Source: Cryoendolithus antarcticus
Lineage: Eukaryota; Ascomycota; Dothideomycetes; Cladosporiales; Cladosporiaceae
Direction of reading: 5' to 3'
NCBI GenBank assembly: GCA_002077065.1
Contig: NAJO01000066.1
Coordinates: 1-64,000 of the forward strand
Length of the DNA: 64,000 bases
The notes beneath the pieces are model-generated. The model saw nothing but the letters and a program-made list of their open reading frames with translations, had not been told where the DNA came from and made no database searches. A program made the translations under genes and the position numbers. This document shows, in pieces, positions 32,645 to 43,746 of the stretch. How positions within the stretch are numbered: the first letter of the stretch is position 1; the number at the start of each line of letters is the position of its first letter.

Positions 32645-34723
32645 ATGTCGACGCCCACGCCGTCGCATCTGCCATCACAGCCGCTCTCCGCTTCCAAACG
32701 CGCAGCGCAGCATGTCTCCACCCCGTCTAATCTCAGCTACACCTCCCCAGCCCCTCGTAGTGTGCCATCTCCCGCAGCTCTTCGCAAGGATCAAGCTGGC
32801 AAGACACCTGTCAACCACCCCACCACCGGCTCCTCGCAGGGCAGTAAGACGCTCGCAGGAACTCCCATGCTACAGTCGCTCAGTCAGCAAGGCAGCAGTG
32901 CTTCACCGAGTGCTGGCATGATGGCATTTGAGACGCCTGCAGGTATGGGATCTGGACTTTCTGGTCTGGGGCTAGGTATGGAGATGGGTACGCCAGGGTT
33001 GGCGGGGTTGACGCCATCAATGGGCGCAGCGATGATCCCTACCATGAGTGAGCTGGGACTGATGGGTAGCGGGAGGGAGAAGAGGAATGAAGATGACGAG
33101 AGAAAGGTCAAGCTGAGGAAGGTGCTGAAGAGAATCGGGAAGGCGCGTGGAAGGGTGAGCGAGGAGGGTATCGCAAGGGTGGCCCGACGAGCCGGATTTG
33201 CGCTTGAGTACAGCGAAGAGAGATCTAGGGTGAAGGGGAGGGAGACGGCTGCCGTGACAAGGACGATCGACATCGCTGGCAAGGTAGTGATGGTGGAAGT
33301 GAAACTAGAAGGTGAAGAGGTGCAAAGTGTGAATGTGACTACTAGTGGTAACTCGAAGGAGCTGGAGCGACATAACGAGTCGGCTTCGGCAGTCCTAATG
33401 CAAGACCTGAAGCCCGTGGACCGTCTTGGTCCAGGACTTGGTGTGTCACTGGGTCCATTCGCCAGCAACCTGGACTGGATGGCAAGGCTTGATTGCGGGT
33501 CTGAAAAGGTGAACTGCTTCGACGCCTTGAATGGTCTATACAGCTCACTCCATCGACTGTACGAGTACGAGATTGGTCACGCCACGGGAATAGAAACCGC
33601 CGGCTCCAGTGTTGCTGATCACGTGATGAATACAACATGTAAGCGCAGTGGACGACCCAGATTCAACGCGAGTGGCAGACTAGGTCTTGCTATCGAGTAC
33701 TGGCGGGACGAGCGTACTATCGCACCTTCTCAAGCGGACGACTCGACGATGGACGTCGACGCTGCCGGGTCACATAGCAACGGAGCACAAGACGAAAGCA
33801 GCGCATACAACCTGAATCTCGGCGTGGAGCGATCTGCGCCTGACATTTACATGCCCATACGCGTGTCTGACTCCTGGCTGGCCGATCCGTCAGCCATGGA
33901 TGCCGCCACTGTACTCGGAGGCATTTCTTGGGAAGAACCTCCGCCGACCCTGCTCACTGAGGGTAGTGATCCCGATGCAATGGTACTCGATGCGGCACAA
34001 AGACTTCCGCACCTTCGCTTTGTTGCGACGTTCGACCCGCCAATCATCGTACCTTTCACTACCGCGGTCAACATCCACACTGCTGTCGGAGCTGCGCCGC
34101 CACAAGCTTTCGCTAACCTGACGACTTGGACTTCTCTGCTACTGGGGGCAAATGTTGATATACCGCCAGTCATACATTCTGCACTAGCTTTCAGTGATGG
34201 AGTCGAGAGCGAGGTTCAGCACCAATACAACCTGCATGTCGCTAAGCCTGACTTTGGCTATCGACTTGAGCAGCTGCCATTCTCGCATCCACGGCAATTG
34301 GTAGAGCTGCTTCCAACATTCAGGCAGTGGGCATGCATGGGTAATCTCCTGAAGCAGATATTTACTGGCGTCGCAACGACGGAGCCTGCTGGCATAAATG
34401 TCGCACGCGGAGTCGAGATCAGCCTGAACGACCTCACAAACAACAGCCCAACTACGTCTGACTCAGTTGTGCCGATTGACATTACATTGGTCACAACGCC
34501 TACACCGACGCTGGGCCTCAACGTCCCTTACGTTCATCCTAACAAGCTGGGTGCCAGAATCACCCTGGCCGTCCTTCCCAACGGCGACTTCAATGTCAGC
34601 GTGGCATCTGCTACCATTACCAAATCCCAGAGCATACAAGGACAGAGACTCGCTCGCGGACTCGATCAGTGCAGTGATCTTGGCGTTTGGATCGAGTGGC
34701 TGCGTGCTGAGATAGCCCATTAG
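32645..34723 (+). CDS. MED1: Mediator complex subunit 1
   Basis: Single exon, 692 residues. The N-terminal about 140 residues are Ser/Pro/Gly/Met-rich and disordered (many SPAP, GMGSGLSGLGLGMEMG). The Med1 domain follows: a basic helix ERKVKLRKVLKRIGKARGRVSEEGIARVARRAGFALEYS, then TRTIDIAGKVVMVEVKLEG, VQSVNVTTSG, and DLKPVDRLGPGLGVSLGPFASNLDWMARLD. This is the fungal Med1 arrangement. It is a nuclear Mediator middle-module subunit that links activators to RNA polymerase II. I chose ATG 32645 because the in-frame codons further upstream lack ATG. The other Mediator subunit in the window, MED21, is 28 kb away. Confidence 0.9.
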   Translation: MSTPTPSHLPSQPLSASKRAAQHVSTPSNLSYTSPAPRSVPSPAALRKDQAGKTPVNHPTTGSSQGSKTLAGTPMLQSLSQQGSSASPSAGMMAFETPAGMGSGLSGLGLGMEMGTPGLAGLTPSMGAAMIPTMSELGLMGSGREKRNEDDERKVKLRKVLKRIGKARGRVSEEGIARVARRAGFALEYSEERSRVKGRETAAVTRTIDIAGKVVMVEVKLEGEEVQSVNVTTSGNSKELERHNESASAVLMQDLKPVDRLGPGLGVSLGPFASNLDWMARLDCGSEKVNCFDALNGLYSSLHRLYEYEIGHATGIETAGSSVADHVMNTTCKRSGRPRFNASGRLGLAIEYWRDERTIAPSQADDSTMDVDAAGSHSNGAQDESSAYNLNLGVERSAPDIYMPIRVSDSWLADPSAMDAATVLGGISWEEPPPTLLTEGSDPDAMVLDAAQRLPHLRFVATFDPPIIVPFTTAVNIHTAVGAAPPQAFANLTTWTSLLLGANVDIPPVIHSALAFSDGVESEVQHQYNLHVAKPDFGYRLEQLPFSHPRQLVELLPTFRQWACMGNLLKQIFTGVATTEPAGINVARGVEISLNDLTNNSPTTSDSVVPIDITLVTTPTPTLGLNVPYVHPNKLGARITLAVLPNGDFNVSVASATITKSQSIQGQRLARGLDQCSDLGVWIEWLRAEIAH

Positions 34724-35175
34724 GGACAAAGAGCAGCGCCAGTCGATACAATGCATTGTCAAGAGACTAGCCTTTGTCAATGGCATTCACTTCATCCTCG
34801 ACGAAACTCGAGTGCAACAAAGAAAAAAATCCACATGACAAAGACTGCCTTTGATAGTGAAGGGCGGCATTGTCTCGCAGAGCGCCACTACTGGTACGTA
34901 TAATGAGCAGTCTCTTCTTGTCCTCCCCTTCCCTCTCTTCAGCACTACACACACTACCAAACACACACCACACCACACAGGTAGAGCAAAGCAGCAACAA
35001 GACAAGAAGGAAGCAAAGTTTGCACCTTCCCGTCTTCGCGCTCGCTTCAGCTCTACCACCCGTTGCTGCAGGCCAGCAAGAACAACCGCTCGTCCAACGC
35101 AGCGGAGCTTCCGGCAAGCCAGCAACACAGGTAAGTCCCTCTCTCTTCCTCTTCTCTCCTCTACTTACAGCAGCG
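34724..35175. other. Spacer with a possible 5' UTR intron
   Basis: Between MED1 and the Cys-rich gene. It has a C/A-rich stretch (ACACACACCACACCACAC near 34950-34980). A small GTAAGT...TTACAG segment at 35131-35170 just before ATG 35176 may be a 40-base 5' UTR intron. Confidence 0.35.
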
Positions 35176-35685
35176 ATGTGCGTGATCGGCACCCCGGTCT
35201 ACACCTGCACCCACCTCGGCACCACCTCCTTCACCCCCTCCACCGGTCCCTGCCTCCGCGCCCAAGCCCTCGCCTGCCCCTCGCAAACCTGCGGCTACGC
35301 CTTCGACGTCGGCTGCTACAACCTCCCGCGCCTCTGTCCAGCTTGCGAGCACGGCCGTCCCGGCGCAACGCTCGGAATGCGCGGCGCGCAGGGCATGTCG
35401 CTAGTCGGCATGCTCTGCGCGCTGGAGAGCGTGGTCGGGAGCCGCAAGCCGACGAGCGTGGTGGTCGCGGAGAAGAAGGCACGGGGCACGAAGGCAGCCA
35501 AAGTCGGTGGGGATCGGGGCGCCACGCCGCCGGGGACCCGCAGGGCGACTGTAGGGATGGCGGACGCGGCGGCGAGCTTCCACCTCGCGAGCTACGTCTC
35601 CAGGGGGTCGCTGGCGGGGAGCGGGTCGCTGGAGCGGGTGCCTGGGGAAGGGTGCCCGGACTTGGGGGATTTGGGCAGTTTGTGA
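35176..35685 (+). CDS. Cysteine-rich small hypothetical protein
   Basis: ATG 35176 gives 169 residues. Nine Cys occur in the first 57 residues (positions 2, 11, 26, 34, 39, 47, 54, 57 among them), with spacing that resembles a zinc-ribbon pattern, including CPSQTC and CPAC. The remainder is basic and Gly/Ser/Arg-rich. There is no signal peptide, so it is probably intracellular. It resembles a group of short ascomycete proteins with an N-terminal Cys pattern, but I cannot name a function. The same frame is open further upstream to 34870, but the likely intron at 35131-35170 breaks that frame, so I start at 35176. Confidence 0.5.
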   Translation: MCVIGTPVYTCTHLGTTSFTPSTGPCLRAQALACPSQTCGYAFDVGCYNLPRLCPACEHGRPGATLGMRGAQGMSLVGMLCALESVVGSRKPTSVVVAEKKARGTKAAKVGGDRGATPPGTRRATVGMADAAASFHLASYVSRGSLAGSGSLERVPGEGCPDLGDLGSL

Positions 35686-36114
35686 GGGGCTTGGGCTTTG
35701 GCGTCCAGGTGATGCCGGAGTCTGGGATGGAGTGGGTTGTGTAACGGTAAGTTTGGTTATCCTTGGCGTTGGGGCGGATGCCGTGTAGGATATCTGTCTA
35801 ATGTCATAGGAGTGCTCCCCAACGGTATGTTGCTTCCACTTGCATTCCATTGATTGATAGTACTTTCTGATGCTATTGCTGTATGGCAGTGCATTACGCA
35901 ACTTCATTCTCTTTATTGCCCACGCGTGCATCTTTCAAGTCTCTTGGTCGTCACTTCCATTCCCATCAATCGCGGTTGGCTGAAAGACTCTACTGGCGAG
36001 CAACTACTGTTCATCGAGACGTAAGCAGATGGGAAGGCAAGACGCCTTTCAAGTCTATGTACCGTACAGCAACTTAGGATCGCTGCGCTCTAAGGACTTC
36101 GACTAGCCGAAGGT
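35686..36114. other. Convergent spacer
   Basis: Between the Cys-rich gene and the 3' end of the SDR on the other strand. No gene seen. Confidence 0.4.
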
Positions 36115-37127
36115 CTACGACGGTCGTTCATACCCCTCCACATCGGTCGAGTTGCTCAGCTTCTCGTACTTCGGGTAATTCTCCCCATACGTCTTGATCT
36201 TGCCCATGATGGCTGTATAGGCATCACTACCAATCACCAACCTTAGCGGCGGATCCTTCATCTTCGCCACCTCCCACATCGCCTCGGCACCCTTCTTCGG
36301 CTCGCCAGCCTGCGTTCCGTTCCGCTTCTGCATAGTCTCCTTTGCATTGATATGGTCATACGCAGGATGCTTCTTCTCCGCGAACGCCATGCTGCGGCCA
36401 GCCCAGTCTGTGCGGAAACCACCCGGTTCGATGCAGGTGAGCGAAATGTTCCATTCGGGTTTGAGCTCATGGGAGAGCGCTTCGGTGTAACCTTCCACGG
36501 CCCATTTGGAAGCGCAGTAGATTGAGAAGGTGGGGACGCCGCGTTGTCCGCCGATGGAGGTGATTTGCTGGATGTGGCCGCCGGATGTGGGGTTCTTGTC
36601 ACGGAGGTAGTGCAGGGCTTCGCGGGTGACGTTCAGGAGGCCGAAGAAGTTGACTTCCATTTGCGTGCGGATTTGCTGCTCGGAGAGAGACTCGAACTCG
36701 CCGGAGAGGCCGTAGCCGGCATTGTTTACAACGACATCAATGCGCTTGAAGTGGGCGAAGCCTTTCTCGAAGGCTTTGGTCACAGAGGCGCTGTCTGTCA
36801 CATCGCAGTCTACGGCCAGGTAGTTGTCCTTGTTGGCGTCTGGGAATGAGAGCTTTGAAGAGTTGCGTGCCTGGAACGATAATCAGCATATGGCCCTTTT
36901 TGGAGTCTCTGCTCGATTGCTGGTGTAGAGGGACACGCTCTCGGCGGTTGGGTAGGCGCAGATCGACTCTCGCGGTGTGCATGACAAGAGGTGGAGATTG
37001 TGAGGAGAGTGAGTAGGTACGGACATACAGTGGCAACGACTTTATCTCCTTCCTTGAGACACTTCTCGACATAGTAGTAGCCGAAGCCCGTGGACGTGCC
37101 GGTGATGAAGAAAACTTGTGGTGCCAT
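36115..37127 (-). CDS. Short-chain dehydrogenase/reductase
   Basis: Exons 37127-37029 and 36870-36115 give 284 residues; the 158-base intron has GTATGT and CCAG ends. Cofactor motif TGTSTGFG (residues 9-16), DVTD after beta-4, VVNNAGYGLSGEFE, catalytic Ser in ITSIGG, and IYCASKWAVEGY (YxxxK). The C-terminal part EPGGFRTDWAG...KMKDPPLRLVIGSDAY is typical of the large fungal group of classical SDRs acting on unknown alcohols or ketones. No targeting signal is seen. The ATG sits directly at the start of the Rossmann fold, as usual. Confidence 0.88.
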
Positions 37128-38390
37128 TTTGCGTATTGCCAGTCGATGAAAATGGGGATGAGCAGAAATATCTCTTTACCTTTGGGAAGGCTCTGGGATT
37201 TTGTAATCTGTCAACATCACTTCAGGGCCAGCCCTCGGTGCTATGATGGCATTGGAAGGTTATCGCGAGGGGTTAACTCGTAACTCCGTCTTCCACCCAT
37301 CAGTACACCACTTGTGCATCATAATTACCATTTGTCACTTTGATGATGGTTGCGCTCACATGCAGCCGCCCGCGGAGCTCATCGGGATGTTTGATGCTTC
37401 GCTGGGCCTGGCCACACATTCTGAAATCCCATCCTGGCTGTGTGCTGAGCGACAGCATCCGAAGGTACCACGAGCGTCCAAGGGTCGCAGTCCCTCTCAA
37501 GTCGAATTGGCCTCGAGGGAGTGAAACTTGATATGGTCTTTGAGTGCCGCACTACTTCGTGGTGGCTTAGCCTGGATCCAGTCCTTCATGTTTTTATCTC
37601 GCGCACGTGGGCTAGCAATAGCCCATGTTCACGACCATCAAGTTGAGCTCCAGGCGCGCCAGGCTCTAGTGCGCGACTATACTCATCCGAGTCGAACCTC
37701 GCATATTTTGCGAGCTGAAGATTCTCCGAATCGCAGCTTAGCCTTTGTCTTCTTTGTCTCGCTTCAGTCGATGAAACCCTTGGCCGTCCCAGCCAAGCGG
37801 ACAAGCACTTCCAAGACTAGCCTTGACATATCTGGCTCACAACAGGAGAACTTCCGGATATCAGACCATCGATAAATTTCCGCCCATCAGGACCGGTACT
37901 TTGCCTGCGACCTGCTTGGACCTGAACGCCTGCTTTCGTTTGATCCACGCGCGTTCCAGGAGATGTGCCTCTCGGCATGGTCCACGCACAGTGGGTGCAT
38001 CATTTGACCGATATACCACCCAGCTACTGACGATAGTCGAGATTCTTGTGCCGAAGAGCATGAATCACGATCATGCCTAGACGGAAGAACTTCGACCGTT
38101 TTCACTGTTCGACGGAGACTTCCAGCGCCACCGACTCGGGACTTTTGACTATCGCGCTGCCAAACTTCAACGATACCATGCGACTACTTGGCATCGTTTC
38201 GTACGCATGGGTCAGGCGACATCGATGTGAGAGCTGGACAGCGTAGTATAAAGGCTTTGTGTCTACTCGGTTTAGTATGTGTTGCTCGTACTGCAGTTCT
38301 CTTCTATAGCTCACGACAGAAACACAGATTCATTTCTCTCGGTCCAACAATCAAAAGACTTTCTGCATCGTCGTGCCTTCTTTAATCTTC
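37128..38390. other. 1.3-kb spacer upstream of pectate lyase
   Basis: Only short overlapping ORFs. It holds the SDR promoter on the left and the pectate lyase promoter on the right. A tRNA-like T-arm near 37690 was examined and rejected. Confidence 0.35.
38247..38254 (+). promoter_or_regulatory. TATA box of the pectate lyase gene
   Basis: TATAAAGG lies about 140 bases before the start codon at 38391, a plausible distance with a 5' UTR of about 100 bases. Confidence 0.45.
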
Positions 38391-39235
38391 ATGACTTCCG
38401 CCATACTTGGCGCACTCGCGCTCGGAGCTTCTGCTATACCCGCTCCAGAGATTGTCGAACGCAGCTTCAGCTTCAACATCCCCGCTTCTAAGGGTTCCGT
38501 CACCTACAAGAGCGCGCAGAAGGTCTCCGGCACGTTCGATGGCGGCATGAAGACTTATGGTCGCGGTGTCTCCTGCACTGGCCAAGCCGAGGGCGGCGAT
38601 GCAGACGCGGTTTTTCTTGTCCAGAACGGTGGCACCCTGAAGAACGTGATCATTGGTAAAGACCAGATTGAGGGCGTGCACTGCCTTGGGTCTTGCACTA
38701 TCGAGAGTAACCAAAGACCGGGCCTGCGTGCTGAACAGCTGACTGATCGTTTGCAGACGTCTGGTGGACCGATGTTTGCGAGGACGCTCTGTCTTTCAAG
38801 GGTGCTGGGACTGCCGTGGTCAAGGGCGGGGGTGCTCGAGGTGCAGCCGACAAGTGAGAATCCTATCTCATTTCATCTCTGTGACACGAAGCTAACAATT
38901 GCTGTAGGATCATCCAGAACAACGCCGCGTCCTCTGTAACCATCGACGGCTTCTCAGCATCCGACTTCGGGAAGCTCTACCGATCCTGCGGCAACTGCAA
39001 AGGCAACGGTGCCAAACGCGCTGTCACGATCAAGAACGTCAAAGCCTCTGGAGGCAAGGTCCTTATCGGCATCAACAGCAACTATGGCGACACTGCGACG
39101 ATCAGCAACACTTGCGCTACTGGCGTCGAAAGCATCTGTGACGAGTACCAGGGTAACAACAATGGAGCGGAGCCGAAGAAGCTCAGCTCTGGGCCGAGCA
39201 ATGCTTGCAAGTACTCGAGTGTGCCGTCTTGCTAA
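38391..39235 (+). CDS. Secreted pectate lyase, PL3 family
   Basis: Exons 38391-38706, 38757-38853 and 38908-39235 give 246 residues, the usual PL3 length. The signal peptide [19 protein letters not shown] precedes a parallel beta-helix domain. Family features: [56 protein letters not shown] (calcium-binding acidic region), [26 protein letters not shown], and several conserved Cys near the end. Such enzymes cleave polygalacturonate by beta-elimination and are used to break down plant cell walls. With the GH43 enzyme about 11 kb away it fits a plant-associated or litter-degrading life. Splices keep frame and homology. Confidence 0.93.
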
Positions 39236-39655
39236 GTGCTAATGGAGAGGAACCCTCGAATATGGCAGTCAGCGTGCAGGACACGCTATGGCTAGAGCGA
39301 CGTACGGAGTACATTCTGTAAGATATGAGCAGAGCAGCGGCACACTTCGATCTTTAGCATTTGCTGGACAATCATGAGACACTGAAAACGTGTTCGTACC
39401 ATTCTGAAGATACTTCGTGCTTGGCACAAACGTGAAGCATATCAACGTGTGCCAGTGCAGAGCAGTGCTGTACTAGGAGCTGAGCTGCCAGGTAGGGGAT
39501 GCCGATTGGTCGCCGACAACGCCTCATGATTGCCTTGCATCTCGACAGTACCGCCGACTGCTCACCAAGAACTGCAGAACCTGCATCGCCTTGACAATAC
39601 ACACTTTGCGGGAAGGTGACCCATGTTCTACACCAAATGAAGCGAGCTCTCTGTC
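39236..39655. other. Spacer
   Basis: 3' region of pectate lyase and promoter of the ankyrin-HET gene. No gene supported. Confidence 0.4.
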
Positions 39656-41682
39656 ATGCCGAAAATAGATGTCGGTTCAATCACGGCAGCTGGTCACGCT
39701 CGCCTGCATGTGGGCGATGTGCACAACACTGTGACTAACAGTAATGTCATCCCTATGGCTCGATCACAGTTCCCTTGCGGGCTGACATGTACTGACATAT
39801 CGCAGAGAATTACCAGTATTCTTTGCGGACTCGCGAATCAGACGATACGCTCCGTGGAGATCAGAGGAACGCCACGCTGATCAGAGCTGCCGCCGAAGGG
39901 CAAACACCGCGAGTGCAGTACCTCATTCGGCGTGGCGTCGATGTGGATCATACAGATCAGCATGGCTTGACAGCACTTCATCATGCCGTATACTGCGGCT
40001 TCGACGACACCGTTGCGCTACTCATCGACGAGGGCGCAGATGTCAATGCGCGAAGTTTTCAATGTGGTACACCGCTCCACCTGGCTGTGCTGAATGGCCG
40101 CATGAGCACTCTGAACGTCTTGCGGGACAATCGAGCGGACGCGAGTGCCAAGTGTCGACTTTTCGGCACAGCATTGCACCTTGCCTGTCATGCCGGGGAT
40201 CTGGAATTATGCCACGTCCTCCTCGAGCGCAACAGGGAGGCTCAGCTCGCACAATTGGCGGAAGTCAGTCTTGCCACCGGGGCACTCAGGTGCAACCTCA
40301 ACGAGCTGAATGAGTTGGAGGTGCAGGTGACCATTGCTTGCTCGCCATTACACATCGTTGCGAAGCTTGGTCATCTGAGCCTCGCAAAGATGTTGCTTGC
40401 TTCCGGCGCTAACATCAATGCTGTCGATGAGGCTGGATACTCGGCAACGATGTATGCCCTCCGAGACAGGCATTTCGACGTTATGCAAGAGCTATTGTCT
40501 CAAGGAGCTGTGCCCACCCGCATGCGAATACTCGAGAGCCAGATCATCCCAGGCGATGACGGCGGGCTCGAGACCACGATGCGTCCGCCTGGCAGCGCTC
40601 CAGATCGTCCCTATGCCGTATTGTTGCACGCTGACAAATTAAACAAAGCGAACACTTTCGAACAGAACGACTGTGTAGGAGTCTGGTACCGAGATCGGAT
40701 CGACGATACCATCCTTCGCTCAGGCGTGGGGCAGGCGCTGAAAGATGGCATCGATTGTCTCTGGGAGGAGACATGGTGCGTTGAAGCGACCGATCCCGAC
40801 GATGACATTTCCGAGAATACATATCTGTCACGCGTTCGTCTAGAGAGCTGTGTGCGTTGTTATGTATACCTGAGCGACGTTCGGGATGTTACCGACGTAC
40901 AAGGGTTCGACGATAGTGCCTGGTTTACTCGACCGGAGGTGAGTGATCATTGACTCATGATTGCGCTGTGGAAGTCAAAGCCACGTAGAGACTGACCTTG
41001 ACAACGTGGTAAGCAGAGTGTCGCAAGCCTATTCTTACCGCGGCAGCTGGAATTCTTTGCTCGAAATTGGGATTCGCTTGGTACCCGTGAGAAGCTTGCC
41101 CCTCGCATAGCACACATCACTAAGATCAGCCCGGCTTACCTATGCGGGAGGCAATCGTGGAAAGACGCCAGTGCAGCTTGCAAACTGTCCTGGATCGCTG
41201 GCACGGCGCAGGACGCACTCGGAGGTTTCGCATATGCTGTCATGTGGCTCTTTAGCATCATTTTAAGGATACGTGAGGCTGATGCTCGGGATTTTGGCGT
41301 CCACTGGCTCAGGTTGCAAGCCACCATTTTCAAGAACACGATGGACTACTCAATCTTCGCATGGAAGGGCGCGGCCCACGAAAAGGGCGGCTTGCATCTG
41401 CTGCCGATCACCCAATGCGATTCCATGGTTGTGGCGACATCAAGAGGCTTAGGAAGGACGGGCTTGAACAATGTATCAACCCCTCCCGCGGTAAAAGACC
41501 GGTGGCAGAACTTTTCCTCCGAGAGCCTTCGAAGAGAAGCTCAAAGCGGTCTCCGTGTCTCATCGCCGAGTTGCAGTGTTTGGAGTCACCACACGCGGCA
41601 AACTCACGCATCTGCATATACGTGCGTTGGAGATCCGTGGCCGGCTCGAGATACTTGGAGCGAATTGACTGTGGCGATCTGA
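39656..41682 (+). CDS. Ankyrin-repeat protein with a degenerate HET domain
   Basis: Exons 39656-39740, 39806-40938 and 41017-41682 give about 627 residues. The N-terminus (HARLHVGDVHNTVTN) resembles the leader of many fungal ankyrin proteins. About six ankyrin repeats follow, e.g. GLTALHHAVYCGFDDTVALL, GTPLHLAVLNGRMSTLNVL and GTALHLACHAGDLELCHVLL. The second half matches the order of a HET (heterokaryon incompatibility) domain: a start like YAVLLHAD (usually YAILSHTW), GIDCLWEETWCVEA (usually LWIDTCCIDK), CYVYLSDV, WFTRPE...LPRQLEFFARNWDSLGT, KLSWIAGTAQD, and LRLQATIFKNTMDYSIFAWKG. Several core residues are changed. From about 41360 the homology-like reading (HGCGDIKRLRKDGLEQ) moves to another frame open to 41762. 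It is likely an eroding member of the self/non-self recognition class. Confidence 0.6.
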
Positions 41683-41762
41683 CGCATATGAACACGAGCG
41701 TCACGTCAGGGTCGCAGAGCATTGGGGTAGATCTACTTGATGACTGTAGAGAGGTCACTTGA

Positions 41763-42337
41763 GATCAGCCTTCAATGTCCCTCCTCTCAGCAAATCTCAG
41801 TGCCACTTGTGGACCTAAGTCAGAAGCTGTCAAGGACCAAGTCTGCACTGGTGGGGAATCGATTAGACGCGATTCGAAGGACGCGGACGAGAGGCCGTTC
41901 CGGAGAATACCAGGGAAGAGTAGTAGCCGCGCACCGTGCATAGGAGTTCTGCATCGGAATTATGCACAGCAAAAGAAGAGACCTGACACCGATCTTAGCA
42001 AGTGGTGAAGGTTCTCTCCCGACTGAAGTGTTCCTGCCGCACGCATAAAATACTCCCAACGCCACCTGTTTCTTATAAGCAGAGTCCGATACCACATTCA
42101 TCCGCTGGCCCAAAGCTGCTTCACTCCAGGGAGATTGGCGATCGGTAGGTATGGAGGCAGCATATGGTGTCTATTGCTCAGGCGCAATGTAGCCAGCCGG
42201 ACCGCTGCTCTAACTGCGGTGACAGAGACACAAGTGCGCTTCGGACCATGGAAAGGAGCCAAATGCATTATACTCACATGGCGCGCATTCTGAGAGGACG
42301 AGCTTGGATCATGGCGATATTCCATGGAGTAGCTAGA
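41763..42337. other. Spacer
   Basis: Convergent region between the HET gene and the mS35 gene. No gene supported. Confidence 0.4.
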
Positions 42338-43333
42338 TCATCGCCCACGTCCCCTTAGCGGTATGCCCCCTCTCGTCGGCTTGCCCTTGGCCAACGGCGT
42401 CCGCGCCTCTACCACCACTGGCTCGGCAGCCTTCTCCTTATCTCTCAGCTCCAGCGCGCGTTCAATTGCGTCCAATCCAGAGATAGCTGGAGTAGCCTCG
42501 ACCTGAGGCTGTGCGCTTGCTTGCATCGCCACCTCACCATCCTCCACATGCATCTCACTCTCCTCGCCTTCCTCACTCGGTGCCTCCAGAGCCTGCATCT
42601 CAGGCGCCTCCAACTTCGCTACCTCCCCTCTCCGCTCAGCCAACTCCCGCCTCCTCTCATCCGTCAACTTCCACTCCTCCGGGAATCCAGTCCCTCCATC
42701 CTTTCTCCTCAACCTCGCTTTGACCAAACCCTTCTGTCTCTTCAGCATCCTCTTATTCGTCACATGTCTCGTGTCTAGTGGCACGTCCTCAAATGCATCA
42801 CCCTCCTCGTTCAATGCCTCCTTGACCAATCGCCGCGTAGTGTCGACCAAGAACTTCTTGTTCATGGCCTGTGTCTCAAAGCTTTCGCAGCTTATTTTCA
42901 TGACCTCTTTCACAGGATCCCATCGTGCACCTGCCAGCTTAGCCATTTTCAGCGCAGCCTTCTCCGTCATGCCTTCCAAGTCTTTCGGGGAGAATTCCAG
43001 TACCACCTTCCGAGAAGCCGGATGCACTTCACCCATGTACGTGGTGTACCGCCATCGTAATGGTTGGGCGGTGGTCGGGGGCTGGAAAGGGCGGCGCAAT
43101 GAGGCAAGTAGCGGCATCTCCCATGTTGTCTTCCGGGCTAAGGCTCGGAGCTCGCGGTGGGACTGGAGATCTGCGTGGGCGAGGGAGGGAAGGGAGGCAA
43201 GATCGAGAGGAGGTAGGCTATCGGGGTCCGCGGGTTGAGAACTTGCATGACGGGCAGCGGCGGTGGTGAAAGATGGTGGGATTGCTGGTCTGGATGCTGC
43301 GCGGATGCAGACGCGCTTGATGGGTGTTGCCAT
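42338..43333 (-). CDS. RSM24: Mitochondrial small ribosomal subunit protein mS35 (Rsm24 family)
   Basis: Single exon, 331 residues. The Arg/Ser/Ala-rich N-terminus (MATPIKRVCIRAASRPAIPPSFTTAAARH) is a mitochondrial presequence. The core has the mS35 signature: PLRWRYTTYMGEVHPASRKVVLEFSPKDL, then LTEKAALKMAKLAGARWDP-like residues (TEKAALKMAKLAG), and KISCESFETQAMNKKFLVDTTRRLVKEA. The C-terminal tail is acidic and then Gly/Arg-rich (GGIPLRGRGR). It is a structural part of the mitochondrial 37S subunit. Confidence 0.9.
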   Translation of the reverse strand: MATPIKRVCIRAASRPAIPPSFTTAAARHASSQPADPDSLPPLDLASLPSLAHADLQSHRELRALARKTTWEMPLLASLRRPFQPPTTAQPLRWRYTTYMGEVHPASRKVVLEFSPKDLEGMTEKAALKMAKLAGARWDPVKEVMKISCESFETQAMNKKFLVDTTRRLVKEALNEEGDAFEDVPLDTRHVTNKRMLKRQKGLVKARLRRKDGGTGFPEEWKLTDERRRELAERRGEVAKLEAPEMQALEAPSEEGEESEMHVEDGEVAMQASAQPQVEATPAISGLDAIERALELRDKEKAAEPVVVEARTPLAKGKPTRGGIPLRGRGR

Positions 43334-43746
43334 GCCGGGCTATGATGGAGAGGTGACGGGTACCGGTCAATCACACTTCCTGTCAATGGGAAATGAAGGC
43401 ACTCGGGAATGCCAAGGCCTCGGCTATCGACTCATGGGAAGAGACAACCTTCATTGCAGTGGACGACACGTCTCCCAACTTCGTCTGACCAAATCCGCGC
43501 GTCGCGGCCAAAGCTAATCTACAGTACAGCGACTGTCGTCCTCTGCTTTAGCGACATTCATTACCCGATTGTGGTGGAAGTCCTTAGGCCTCCCATTTCA
43601 TGGCGCAAGTGAGTGTCAACTTCGGGCCCCCACGTTCTGGCCGGAACCAACCAAACAGTAGGTACATGTAGGTAGTCTTACATCTCTTCACCATTGACAC
43701 GCTGCTTTTCTCTTCTTCGCGCCTCATATATAAAAACCTCACGACC
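43334..43746. other. Divergent spacer between mS35 and ALG13
   Basis: Shared upstream region of two outward-facing genes; it contains the TATA element listed at 43726-43736. No gene. Confidence 0.45.
43726..43736 (+). promoter_or_regulatory. TATA-like element before ALG13
   Basis: ATATATAAAAA lies only 10 bases before the start codon at 43747. It is close for a TATA box and may act for a downstream start site or just be an AT-rich leader. Confidence 0.25.

Noticed and set aside
37670..37730. tRNA-like T-arm on the minus strand (GAGGTTCGACTC)
   Set aside because: No matching acceptor stem, A box or anticodon arm could be built around it.
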